A stretch of 64,000 nucleotides of DNA from Phymatolithon calcareum (taxonomy: Eukaryota; Rhodophyta; Florideophyceae; Hapalidiales): contig OZ345375.1 in NCBI GenBank assembly GCA_977006965.1, positions 2,294,001 through 2,358,000 of the forward strand, given 5' to 3'. Under the pieces are notes generated by a model that was not told the DNA's origin, made no database searches, and worked only from the letters and a program-made list of their open reading frames with translations. Below, piece after piece: positions 46,463 to 57,058 of this stretch. Numbering within the stretch: the first letter of the stretch is position 1; each line of letters begins with the position of its first letter. A program made the position numbers and the translations under genes.

Positions 46463-46469
46463 TACTCAA

Positions 46470-47700
46470 TAACAGAGCAGAAAAAGGGAAGTCCGTTGCC
46501 TAAAAGGGCTGTTAAAAATTAGTTTTCCGAGGTTAGCTGGCCACACTGAAGTAACAACAGGCCCACCACGCGGTGCTCGTGCATGCGAAGTACATTTTGA
46601 TCCCGAGCCTCATATACCGCAGTTCAGGTTCCGCTTGATTTGTTTGATCACCTCCAAGAATTTGCAGCCGTAGAGATGAGTGGCAGTCCACGAGTCGTAG
46701 TCAAGCTTTATTGTAAACTTGGCATCGGTCAGCACCCGAATTAAATCACCAATACTAGTCCAAGCCAGCGTTGCGTGGTGTACTACGCGGACCAGTGGGT
46801 CCTCGTCTCTTCGCAACTAATACACCAAATATGGAATTTAGTGTCCCAGGGTCGACACTGTAAGAATAACCATATCGTAAGTTGTACGAGGGGCCTATAG
46901 GGGTTGTAGTACTCCATGAGCTCTTAAAACTTTTCCAAATTAATAAAAAATACCATCCTACAAAATTAAAAACAGTCTCTGAAACTTTCAATAGGCTCCT
47001 CCTCCAAAATACGTTAGATCTTACAGAAGCTGCAAGCTTATCTACTTGGAAGCACTTTAGTTTATATAAAAACATAGCTCCCATTGAAACAAGGTAGCCG
47101 AATGGACTCGCATAAATTCCGGGAATCTGGATAGTCGGTTATCTGTGCGCAGTAATGAGTCATGAGGTCTCGCGTTCAATCTTCTAGGCAGGGACGGAAC
47201 AGACATTAGTTTGTCCTATACGCGAGATCCAAAGAGGGTTGTTCGGGAAATGCTCAATCACATTGCGCCAGCGCAGGTAAACGCCACTCATTGAAAATGT
47301 CGCCAGATGGATAGCTTACGTCTAAAATCTTCGTTTTTTAATTTTTGTTTCTTAATTTGCACACAAAATGGCGCTAATGATAGTATTTAAAGATGCTGAC
47401 TTCCTCAAAGCTGGCTCTTAAGCTAACGCGTCATGACAAAAAGCGTTTCAGGAAACAAGCCATCTTTACAGTAATGCTATTGACCAACAGCGCTGCTCCT
47501 CGGAGCACCAGAAGCAACTCGGTGTGTTTAGAAATGATGGTGCAGAATCATTGGATGATATGGCCTTTCATATACTTTGCATATAGAATGTATCTATATG
47601 CATTAGTTAAGCGTTGCTGCACTTATGCCTGAGTAAAGCATATAAGGACTAAATCTCTTCCGAGAGTCGCAGATAGCCCCACTCAACGATTCCACCATAC
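46470..47700. other. No supported gene
   Basis: About 1.2 kb. Apart from a tRNA-like segment at 47,090-47,190, nothing is recognised. Confidence 0.35.
47090..47190 (+). other. tRNA-like promoter segment (degenerate)
   Basis: TAGCCGAATGG (47,095-47,105) fits the A box of RNA polymerase III promoters. GCGTTCAATC (47,172-47,181) is a weak B box. The spacing suits a tRNA with a long variable arm. No acceptor stem can be formed, so this is at best a tRNA relic or SINE head. Confidence 0.25.
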
Positions 47701-47739
47701 TCTCGATCTTGCAAAGCGCCGCTCGTTTGAGACCGAGAA

Positions 47740-49228
47740 TGTCCAACTCCGCCACCAATGTACCACCCTCAACCAATCAACATCACCCATCTTTTCGTCG
47801 GAGGACCCAGGTTGTTTGGATGATTAACGAGGTCAAAGCCTCCGGAAGTGATGACGCAATTGGCGCTCGCACTGTGCAGCACTTTCCAACCATCTTCCGA
47901 GTAACGGATATGAAGTCCTATGGAGCCAATCGGAAGAAAGCAATCCGTTGGTGGAACAGTCGCCAATCTTATCTTCAAAAACGGACCACACCAGAGGATA
48001 AGGCTATGTTCATCCAATCAAGACGTACCATTGGAGTTTCGCAAAGTCGTGTACCTATCAAAGCTTTAACTGGTCGTGGAAGAAAGCGATATGCATGGGT
48101 GGACTATTTACACTCTGTCCTATTGGAAGAATTTGAAAGACTGAGCGCTGCTGGTGTCCAGTTAAGCAGACGGCTTTTCACTCTCCGACCCCACATCTCC
48201 ATTCGTGTCAACAGACCTTGACGATCGTACTCAACGCCCAATCATTACACATGTGACGGACAACTGGATCCAATCGTTCATGAACAGATGCAATATCGTC
48301 ATACGAAAGCAGTCCGGCTCTTTGCAACGGTGCAACGCCCATAACATATACACCGAGAAGTTGATTTCCCATCATCTCGGCCAATTGGAGCGCGAATTTT
48401 CAGATGGTGTGCTGGACGAGAACGGGAGAACATGGATGAGACGCACTTTATTTTTAACATGGATGGCCATTACTCTCTAGAAGTGTATGGATGCAAGAAA
48501 GTGAACTATGCGGATGTTGTCTCAGGCGGGGAAGGTATGACTATGGTTTTGCGTATCAGTGGAGGAGTGAACGCCAAAATTGAAGCACCATTTATGATTT
48601 TTCGCACCCGGAACCGAAACTATCCCATACTGGGTGTTCCTAACAATGTACCCGGTGTTTCATACAGATCCGGGCCGAGGGGTTGGATGGACAAAAATGT
48701 GTTCAACCAGTGGTTAAACGATCCGCGAGCCATTTCAAGTGACCCTATTGGTCGGACGAGATCCTTGTTCATGGACAATTGCTCTGGTCACAATGAAACG
48801 CCACAACAGGTGGAATCATTGAACTCTATCAACACTAAGATTCGGTATCTTCCACCGAACAGCACGCATATGTGTCAGCCTTTGGATTCTTTTGTTATTC
48901 AAAAAATTAAGGCTGTATGGCGAGAGGAACGGAGGCAGAGAAATTGCAGCGCATGGAAGAGGGAGATTTGGCATTCGGTCCAGATGCTTCCGGTAAACTA
49001 AACAACCCTGGTAAGACATATTATATGAAACTCGCGGTGCGATGCGTGGAGAAGGTGAACAGCATGCAGGATGAAAACGGTATTCCGATTGTACGCAAGG
49101 CTATGATTCGTTGTGGTCTTGCACTAGATACAGATGGAACGTGGAAGAAGGAGCAGCTGTTCGATTACTTGCAAGACATTATTGAAAAACACCCTGAGGA
49201 ATACTGTGGCCTTGTTCCTGAATATTGA
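47740..49228 (+). pseudogene. pogo-type DDE transposase, copy C (best preserved)
   Basis: Frames 47,709-48,221, 48,205-48,480, 48,432-49,001 and 48,917-49,228 join into one transposase: HTH (KKAIRWWNSRQSYLQK), linker (GRGRKRYAWVDYLHSVLLEE), catalytic Asp 1 (MDETHFIFNMDG), SYRSGPRGWMDKNVFNQWL, Asp 2 (MDNCSGHNETPQQ) and Asp 3 (MCQPLDSFVIQKIKAVW), ending GLVPEY. All three catalytic residues are present. Three frameshifts (about 48,200, 48,430 and 48,920) inactivate it. Relatives of this type are common in oomycete and algal genomes. Confidence 0.8.
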
Positions 49229-49239
49229 AATAAACAAAA

Positions 49240-49690
49240 TGTGAAACAAATTTACCGAGTTCTTTCATCAATTTTGTAAACTTTTGCTGCTCACTTCCCG
49301 CGAGCTTCTTGTCGAGTATTACTGTAAAGTCCTTTGCTATTGAATAGTTTTTGTGTAGTAGAGGTCCCCGGCTTGTAACGTGCGGTTGGGAGTGTGAGAG
49401 TCGGAAGTGAGGCTAAACCAATGGATAAGCACGGACTTCTGAGCTTTTCAACAACCCTCGTCAGCACGCCAATTGATGGGGTCAGCCGTGAAATATGCTG
49501 TGAGATGGAGTCTGCCTTGTGCAGCCGGCCGCAGTCCCTTTTCCACTGAGATGCAATGCATGACGGTTGTGAATCACTCTGCTGCGTCTATGACTTACAG
49601 AGGATGAAAAGTGACTCGTCCTGCATTTTATTGTTCCCATAGATGAAGAGAGCGAGAGAACTTTTTTTTGGGGCTCAGCTTGGCCTCCCG
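49240..49690. other. No gene recognised
   Basis: About 450 bases after pogo copy C, including its 3' untranslated end (to about 49,360). Nothing else is visible. Confidence 0.4.
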
Positions 49691-49696
49691 CCGAAT

Positions 49697-50620
49697 TTAG
49701 CCTGGCGTGAGGATGTAAAATCGCCGTCGGTTAACCGCAAGAGCTGTTGATTGCTGAGTGTAGGATACAAGGCGGGCCACGTGGTAGCTCATTGTTGCTT
49801 GTTCTGGCGCAATACCACGACGATTGGCTATGAATTTCGATATGTGCGGCAGCAATTTCATGGCGTGTACTCCCATCGCTCCATGAACGTCTATTCCTAT
49901 TGAGTATATTGCCATGGCTTCGCACACGCTCGGGACCTTGTACGTTACGAGTTTCAAGTTTTCAGCTTAGGAATCTGCATCGCCTGAAATCTTTCCTCCC
50001 CTTTATCGATCACGATATCCGTACGGCGTTTTTCGGTAGCTACTTTTCCAACCACTGCGCTGTCGTACAACAGAGGGTATTCGACAAGAGTCGTAATTCC
50101 AGTGGAGCAATGGGGACAGAATCGTCACGAGTTTATCAGAGATATGATTGTGCTGGCGGACCGTGCCCTCCATTCCAGGGCATACGAGGGCATGGTAACC
50201 CATTTGGTCTAGGCGGGGAGGGTTTCTGATATTTCCCAGAACGCAGCGGGAACATTGTCGATCCCCGGCGAAGAGAGCGTTGCCAGTGCATATATCGATC
50301 ATGGTGATCCAGATCTCAGATTGGACGTGTGTGCCTTGAATGGAGTTCGGGGTAGCTGTGAAGGGGTGTATCGCAGAGGCTGTTTGACAGGAGGTGAGGC
50401 GGACCAACTTGTGTTTCCGCGTGTCTGGTCCATCGTTGGTGGTGTCCAAGTAGGCCTGTTTTGTGCTGTGCATAGTTACAGAAGTCAAAGAGGCTTGAAG
50501 GCCAAAGATTGTGCCAGTGTCTCCAAGTTGTTGCATGAGTGGTAGAGTGTAAGCAGGAAGCCAGCCCTACTGTGCCGACTGCAATGGAAAATTCATGGGA
50601 TTCATGGCAATACACAGCGC
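49697..50620 (-). mobile_element. Retroelement polymerase C-terminal remnant
   Basis: Minus frames 50,536-50,003 and 49,957-49,697. The first contains a zinc-type C..C...H...C segment (CSRCVLGN, DQMGYHALVCPG, VRQHNHISDKL), typical of the tail after reverse transcriptase in several LINE/DIRS-like elements (the GHHAL.C...R.HN.I pattern). The second has the matching end (GIDVHGAMGVHAMKLLPHI, ATMSYHVARLVSYTQQSTALA). No reverse-transcriptase core is present. Confidence 0.5.
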
Positions 50621-50699
50621 TAAATGGTAAGAATCGCGAAAATTCTCTAAATAGACACCCCTAGCCACTACTACTCATCTTTTACGTAGAGCACTCTAT

Positions 50700-50945
50700 G
50701 CGACAGCAATATTTTATTGCGTGTGCTATTTTCTCTGCTTTTGCTCCTTGTCGCAAATAGCATCTCCGCCATCGTAGGCGGTGAGTTCAATGATCATGGA
50801 CTGAGCCGCTTTGTTGATGCGTTTTCGCTTCGCCGCGATGGATTTTGTGCCACCGCATGTCTGTGAGAAGTGGCCGGTGTGTTCTCACGAGCAGTGACGG
50901 GCCCTCATTTCGGACGGCGTGTAGTAATTGTTTCGCTTGCGGTCC
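50700..50945 (-). pseudogene. Zinc-knuckle C-terminal relic, second copy
   Basis: Matches 37,633-37,878: the minus strand reads ARHCSCEHTGHFSQTC, then INKAAQSMIIELTAYDGGDAI. Family unknown. Confidence 0.5.
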
Positions 50946-50966
50946 GGCTTAGGCCCCGCAAGGGAG

Positions 50967-51651
50967 CGCCAGTACAGGACTGAGATACTCACGCGCTGGG
51001 CGCACCAATAAAAGTAGATAAGAAATAGGTCTAGACTCGGCCGAGGCGTCCGAACTGCTGTCGTACCACAATGTAACACGCACGAGGTACGCGTGGCACC
51101 TGCTTGCAGGCATCAAGCACAGCGATGCAGATCGTGCCGTACTGTAGTCGGTATGTATGTATGTAAGTTGCTTCGCTCCCAAGTGGGGCTTGCAAAGCAG
51201 TGCTTTATTGTTCCGAATTAACTTCTACTTAGATTACGGCAGATCGTTATTTCTGCGAGGTAATTAGGAGAGCACTCCTTCTTCGCTGCCTACCGCTCGA
51301 CGATTCGATCCCACCCGGAGCAAGCGTGGTGGTTCCACGTTCCGCGAGTCCACGTGGACGGCCAGATTGATTGGACTCTTTTTTCTTTACCGCTCCCTTA
51401 TCTTCTTTACACGTATGATGCACTGTAATCCCTCCGTATCGACGACGGAAAAACCCGTAGGAGAAAACTGCGTCGGGCTCTTCGCGATAACCAGGCACCC
51501 CCGGGATTCGAACCCGGATTCTTCTCTTGATCACATTAGATGTGCATCCCCCGGATCAGTTTAACCACTTGACCAGGTGGTGTAGTCGATAGTCAACTCC
51601 AGAACTGAGCAATACGCGTACCAGCTGCTAAAGCAGCTCACGGCGGACGAG
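50967..51651. repeat. Dispersed repeat interrupted by a SINE
   Basis: Second copy of the 265 bp repeat at 7,218-7,482. It is split by 427 inserted bases and also lacks about 16 bases (the GAAGAACCTGCGCTCC stretch) present in the other copy. Confidence 0.75.
51154..51580 (-). mobile_element. tRNA-derived SINE with target duplication
   Basis: The 427 bp insertion is flanked by TGTAGTCGGTA (51,143-51,153) and TGTAGTCGATA (51,581-51,591), an 11 bp duplication with one mismatch. The empty site is at 7,411-7,421. Read on the minus strand, the head starts at 51,580 with an RNA polymerase III A box (TGGTCAAGTGG) and a perfect B box within GGGTTCGAATCCC inside a CCGGG/CCCGG T-stem. The body runs ~330 bases, and the 3' end is a short CATA-type tail (CTTACATACATACA). 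The acceptor stem pairs poorly, so it is tRNA-derived and not a functional tRNA gene. Confidence 0.85.
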
Positions 51652-52092
51652 CCGCTAGTGAGGCGGTTTTTGGAGCGCATGCATACGTGTGCAACGATCG
51701 ACTTCCTACGTCGTGGGCTCCCTCGCCTGGGTGTCATGAGCTCTAACAGCTCTGAGCAGACCAACATTACCGTTGCCAAGGTGCATGCAGAACCAATCTG
51801 CAACCTCTTGGCCTCTGTCATCGGGCGCATGTCCTTCGATAGATTCAGGAGCAGCCGCATAGCCCACCAGATGATGACGGCGGGCATGTTCCTCGCGCCT
51901 TACTGCTACAAGAAGCACCAGGTAGATGTCATCCGGGCGGAGAAGCTGCTTGTGGGGCCGGAGGCCATCGAAAGTGATACAATGAGCTGTGTTGTTCGCA
52001 GGGAAGTGAGCGCTGTGAGTTCAGCTTGGCAGACTATTACAAGGAGGTTCATAGAGTGCTCTGCGGAACAGATGAGCAACAGGTGTGTCTAG
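51652..52092 (+). mobile_element. Mutator-like transposase C-terminal fragment
   Basis: A 144-codon frame with GVMSSNSSEQTNITVAKVHA, then EPICNLLASVIGRMSFDRF. It resembles the region after the DDE core in MULE transposases (SN-x-SE-x-N, then a helical segment). The core itself is absent and the SWIM finger is unclear. It starts right at the edge of the SINE-bearing repeat. Confidence 0.45.
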
Positions 52093-52142
52093 GGTGCCTA
52101 TTTAGCGATTTTCCACTTTTTCTGGCCATCTAGCACATATCC

Positions 52143-54660
52143 TCGTTAATAGCGCTAAGTCCCTCAGCGAGATTTTTGGGCTTCAGAGCCACAAAACAGC
52201 ACAGACCACATCGGCTGTCCGATCCCTACCATCCGATCGATACTCCAAAGTCCATCACCAATCAGAGCAATGGAGCGCCACAGCGACCACTTAATCCCCC
52301 CCGATTCGATGTTCCTTCCCTACTGCCATGGCGCTTCATAACAGATTGAGGAGCCATTTTCCTTCCGCGACCAGGCGGCAACGATATTGTAAACCTCATG
52401 ATTCTTCAGTTTGTCGAAGAGCGACTGACATTAGTCTGGACGTCATACAAATTGCTTGCCATGTAAGCTCTGCGAAACCCAGAATGAAGATTCCCTTGCT
52501 CCGCCTTATCGGCTCTGCAATGTCATGGCTGACAAAACTCCTCGCATGCGGATATTTGTATTCCTTCATGGCTAGCTAACACTCCAAGTATGTTTGTCTC
52601 TTCTCACCGCCACAAAATCTACGGCGTGAGATGAGTGCGAGACTTCTGTGGGTACGAGATGAATGGTAAGCTATGTGGCGTCATCCTTTTGATGTTTACC
52701 TCCTCACGGTAGCTTCCTGTAGTTCTATTATTATATCGTTTTGTGGTATGAGACAATGTAGTCGACCCCAACTAGCAAGGGCACCGACGACAGACATTCC
52801 ACTATCGACTATTGACTGTCGTCATCAATCAACGATGACCGAGTAATCTTCTTGATTCCAACCTTCACACAACTCCTGAACCACGATCACATGGCCAGCG
52901 CCATGACGGTTCCTGGTTTCATGGCTTCTACAACTACAACAGCGCTACGATATCCTCTTCCACTGAATTCACCAGTAGAGCGACTCCCGGGATAATGCTC
53001 TGCACCACGCCTTCGGCGACGCGCACGAAACATGGTGGAAACTTCAAACAAATTTACTCTTCCTACTAACACGACTGACAATAATCGCAGATGTAGATTT
53101 ACGCGTTTTCAAATCGTGGTGTTGTTTCCAGGAACAGTACCATCAAAAGCCGCGAAATATAATTTCGCATTCGGAGGTATTCTTGAGACGCTTCTTGCGA
53201 AAAATTTTGATGACGGTTCTCAACACTTTCGCGCCAGTTGTACTCCACTTTGAATATGATTATACAACTTCTGTACAGCTTCCTTCACATCCGGAACTTC
53301 CATCTTCCGCTGGGCAACTTCAAAACTTGTCAGAACTGCGTCTATTCCCCGCTTCTTCTTCAAGAGCTTAAATAGCTCCTTCAGTTCGGCCACAGAGGCA
53401 TAATCTTTCCACAATTCAAAGTACTTGTCCGGGACCTTACCAACGTCCTCCATCGCGAAAAATTGCAAGTCTGCGAGAGGAAGATCGATTTCCGCCGTAG
53501 TCCAGTCAATTATCACGAATTCAGTAATCAGTTCATCGCCAGCCGCTGCAACGCATATGTTGTGAGTGTCCAAGTCGCTGTGCACCAACGTTAAAGGTAC
53601 CTTGCCTCGTACATAAATGCGGTCAAGAAACTCATGCACGTCCTTGCAGCACGCATCCACGTCCTCCCATGCAATTGCTCCAGCCGCCGCATGTTCACAA
53701 AAGCATGTCCAATTGTCCTTATTATTCAGCACTGCCCTGACCTTCTCCAAAATAGCCTCAGGTTTGGCTACAGGAATACCAGCGCTTATGAGCTCGTCCA
53801 TGTGTTGCAAAGACTTCAACTGCAGCTGCCCATACAACACTAGAAACTTCTCAAGTTCAACAGTGCTCAATTCACGACCCAATTGCTCGCCGCAATCCTC
53901 CATCAATATCCACTCCTGTTCCTTGTTCACATGCAAAGGCTTCCGTACCAAGTCCGGACTTATTCTCGACAGCGCATCCGTGATGCGCCCTTCCCTTTCA
54001 TGACTAGCCTTAAAATAGACTACCCCTTTGTCTGTTGATAGCCGCAGCATCGCAGAGTCCGAATGTAAAATCATCTGGTAGCTTATAGGCCTAATCCCAT
54101 CCGACTCATCGAGCGAACCGATAACGACATACCCCAGATCTGACAGAACCTGCGATATCATTGTTGTGGTTTCATTCATCCAACCACGCTTCTCCCATCG
54201 TCTAAGCCCAAGTTCATGGCATTCGCCTTCTTCGCGACGCAAGTAGGGAATTGCGCGCCGGTCGTCGGCATCTGGGAACAGTGATTCAGCTGCATTCACA
54301 ACCGGCAGCCATACAAAATCGTCGGGCAGATTCAGCTGGCCTGTTGGACTGTAGCATTCGAATAGCACGATAACTGGTGGAATCCCTTCAAAAACTTCGT
54401 GAGTGAAGGTAGAATAAAGATACACCAAATTGAGCTCTACGTTCAACACCTCCTCGAGTTCCGCCGAAAAAAAATCGCACATTTCTCCGGCTTCTGGGTA
54501 GATTTCTGGGCAAATAACGCGCGGAAAAGAATGCTTAGACTTTGCTTTCTGCACCAGAACCTTCGGATCGCATTCATGGAACACAATTGTCACGCATGGC
54601 TGAAGCACCATATCCGGTTCCGGTTCGTTGAACGTTCGAATCCGACGTGATGACGCTCAG
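52143..54660. repeat. APH-carrying duplicated unit, copy 2
   Basis: Collinear with copy 1 without the hAT insertion and with a ~28 bp extra segment (AGAGCAATGGAGCGCCACAG) near 52,265. It includes ~1.05 kb of conserved non-coding sequence downstream of the APH gene. Confidence 0.8.
53220..54611 (-). CDS. APH-like phosphotransferase (intact copy)
   Basis: 463 codons without a stop. Residues 1-130 form an N-terminal domain of uncertain fold, ending in FVWLPVVNAAESLFPDADD. The RRWEKRGWMNE linker (137-147) follows, then an aminoglycoside-phosphotransferase kinase fold: the ATP-binding Lys in VVYFKAS (about 201), the catalytic loop LVHSDLDTHN (His344, Asp346, Asn351) and the metal-binding Asp in VIIDWTTAE (369). 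The W-x-R/K-x-GW linker joined to an APH domain is an arrangement I associate with bacterial proteins; the substrate is unknown, and drug resistance should not be assumed. Two other copies in the window are broken. The start could be a few residues further upstream, since the other copies begin MESS. Confidence 0.8.
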   Translation of the reverse strand: MVLQPCVTIVFHECDPKVLVQKAKSKHSFPRVICPEIYPEAGEMCDFFSAELEEVLNVELNLVYLYSTFTHEVFEGIPPVIVLFECYSPTGQLNLPDDFVWLPVVNAAESLFPDADDRRAIPYLRREEGECHELGLRRWEKRGWMNETTTMISQVLSDLGYVVIGSLDESDGIRPISYQMILHSDSAMLRLSTDKGVVYFKASHEREGRITDALSRISPDLVRKPLHVNKEQEWILMEDCGEQLGRELSTVELEKFLVLYGQLQLKSLQHMDELISAGIPVAKPEAILEKVRAVLNNKDNWTCFCEHAAAGAIAWEDVDACCKDVHEFLDRIYVRGKVPLTLVHSDLDTHNICVAAAGDELITEFVIIDWTTAEIDLPLADLQFFAMEDVGKVPDKYFELWKDYASVAELKELFKLLKKKRGIDAVLTSFEVAQRKMEVPDVKEAVQKLYNHIQSGVQLARKC

Positions 54661-54982
54661 CTATTTTGGATGACGGACTGCGGCACAGTACGCTCTCGTC
54701 TTCTCGGAAGCTGAGCAGAGCGGAAAAATGGGATGGTATTTTCAAAGAGGCATCGGTCGTTTGAACGGAAGGTTACGCTGCAAAAACGTAAATTATCTTG
54801 CATACGGCGTCAATTAATGTAGAGCAGGCGCGTTCACGAGCACTGTACCACCACAATGCGCGCATTGGCTAGCCTCCTCATTTGTGGCCCGATCGGTCCT
54901 TTTCCGAGTTGCGTGTGATCTACATTACAGCGAGCCCTATCATATGCCCCTCAGCGAAATTTTTGGGCTTAAGAATCTGTTC

Positions 54983-55027
54983 TCAGGGACAAACCAATAA
55001 TAATTACTGTATTGGTTTGTGCCTAAG
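54983..55027. repeat. 45 bp hairpin insertion
   Basis: CTCAGGGACAAACCAAT and, inverted, CTTAGGCACAAACCAAT enclose an ~11 base loop. The segment interrupts the unit relative to copies 1 and 2, where GGGCTTCAGAGCCACAAA continues directly. It resembles a minimal MITE-like end pair. Confidence 0.55.
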
Positions 55028-55556
55028 TTATTGCTTTGTGAAGACAGCCCACAGCGACTGTCCGATCCCCCGATCGACGCGCCAAGCTCATGACCAATCA
55101 GCGCAACCGAGCGCCCAAAAAAAAGAACAGAAGAACAAAGGTCAGAGCGACAGCTCAATCCCCCCGGATTGATATGCCTTCCCTACTGCCGTGGCGCTTC
55201 ATCACAGGTTGAGGTGCCAGCCTTGATATGATACCAGGCTGACTTCCGCGACCGAACAGCAAGGACTGCAACAGCGCCACGATATCTGCTTCTACTCAAT
55301 TCACCAACAGAGCGACTCCCGCAATAACGCTCCGCGCCACGCCTTCGGCGACGAACACGAAACAACTTGTAAAGTTCATCCATTCGGAATTTACCCTCGC
55401 TACTAACACGACTAACAACAATCGCAGATCTAGCTTTGCGCCCTTCAAATCGCGAATTTGTTTTCCGCAACGGTACCATCAACAAGGCCCGACATTAGTT
55501 TTGGCATTGGGAGGTTTGCTTGAGACGATTCTAATGAGAAACCTTGTTGACTTTTC

Positions 55557-56960
55557 TCAACACTTTCGCGCCAGTTGTACTCCACTTTGAATAAGATTAT
55601 ACAAATCTTCTACAGCTTCCTCCACATCCGGAACTTCCATCTTCCGCTGGGCAATTTCAGCACATCTCAGAGATACGTCCATCCCCCGCTTCACACTCAC
55701 GACTTCAACTACCACTTTCAGTTCAGCCACCGAAGCGAACTCTTTCCACAATTCAAAGTACTTGTCCGGGACCTTACTAACGTCCCCTATCGTGAAACAT
55801 TGCAAGTCTATAACGGGAAGATCGATTCCGCAGTAGTCCAATCAATTAGTATGAATTCATTAAGCGGTTCATCGGCAGCCGCTGCAGCGCATATGTTCTT
55901 CGTGTCCAAGTTGCCATGCACCAGCTTTAGAGGTACCTTGCCTCGTACATAAATGCAGTCAAGAAACGCACGCACGTCCTTGCAGCACGCTTCCACGTCT
56001 GCCCACGCAACTGCTCCAGCCGCCGCATGTTCACAAAAGCATGTCCAATTGTATTTATTACTCAGCACTGCCCTGACCTTCGCCAAAGTAGCCTCAGGTT
56101 TGGCTACAGGAATACCAGCGCTTATGAGCTCGTCCACGTGTTGCAAAGACTTCAACTGCAGCTGCCCATACAACACTAGAAACTTCTCAAGCTCAACAGT
56201 GCTCAATTCACGACCCAATTGCTCGCCGCAATCCTCCATCAATATCCATTTCTTTTCCTGGTTTACATACAGAGGCTTTGGTACCAAGTCCGGACTTATT
56301 CTCGACAACGCCTGGACCATGCTGCGCCCTTTCCTTTCATGACTAGCCATAAATAGACTACCCCTTTGTCTGTTAATAACCGCAGCATCGCAGATTCCGA
56401 ATGAACAATAATCTGGTAGCCTATCGGCCTGACCCCACCAAGTCGACAAGAGAACCGATAACGACATACCCCAGGTCTGACAGAACCTGCGATATCATTG
56501 TTGTGGTTTCATTCATCCAACCACGCTTCTCCCATCGTCTAAGCCCAAGTTCATGGCATTCGCCTTCTTCGCGACGCAAGTAGGGAATTGCGCGCCGGTC
56601 GACGGCATCTGGAAACAGTGATTCAGCTGCATTCACAATGGGCAGCCATTCAAAATTGTGAGGAAGATTCAGTTGGCCTGTTGGACTTTAGCATTCGAAC
56701 AGCACGATAACTTTTGGAATCCCTTCAAAAATTTGGTGAGTGAAAGTAGAGTACAGATAGACCAAATCGAGCTCTACGTTCAACACTTCCTCGAGTTTCA
56801 TCGAAAAAAGGGCACATGCTGCCGTTTTGTGGGTAGACAGGTGAGCAATTAATGCGTGGGAAAAAAGCTTGGACTCTGCTTTCTGCACCAGAACCTTCGC
56901 ATCGCATTTGTGGAAAACAATTGTCACGCATGGATGAAGCTCATGATTGCTAGACTCCAT
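55557..56960 (-). pseudogene. APH-like phosphotransferase, copy 3 (broken)
   Basis: Frames 56,960-56,688, 56,636-56,421, 56,467-55,808 and 55,841-55,557 align with the intact copy. A stop follows the IVLFEC segment (~56,690), a frameshift occurs near 56,440, and another in the IDWTTAE segment (~55,830). The catalytic HSD is HGN (LVHGNLDTKN), so the key Asp is lost. This copy is inactive by several criteria. Confidence 0.85.
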
Positions 56961-57058
56961 ATCTGGTTTCCAGAACTGTTCGTTGCGATTTGGACTTCGA
57001 CATGATCGCGCTCAGAGACTTTAGATGGAGAACTGACCTTGGCGGATAGTTCGAAATT

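Larger units (their letters stand above)
54930..57050. repeat. APH-carrying duplicated unit, copy 3
   Basis: Lies in direct orientation about 270 bases after copy 2. It is more diverged and shorter in the non-coding part (54,930-55,556), where a small hairpin insertion is found. The right end (TTGGCGGATA) matches copy 1. Confidence 0.75.

Noticed and set aside
51485-51580. Functional tRNA gene on the minus strand
   Set aside because: A and B boxes and the T-stem are good, but the acceptor stem pairs poorly, the anticodon stem is weak, and the segment is the head of an insertion with target duplication.
53617-54003. 128-codon plus frame repeated in all APH copies
   Set aside because: It is antisense to the APH kinase domain; its conservation follows from the sense strand.
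53220-54611. Antibiotic resistance gene
   Set aside because: The fold is APH-like, but the family includes many kinases of small molecules; nothing shows aminoglycoside specificity.
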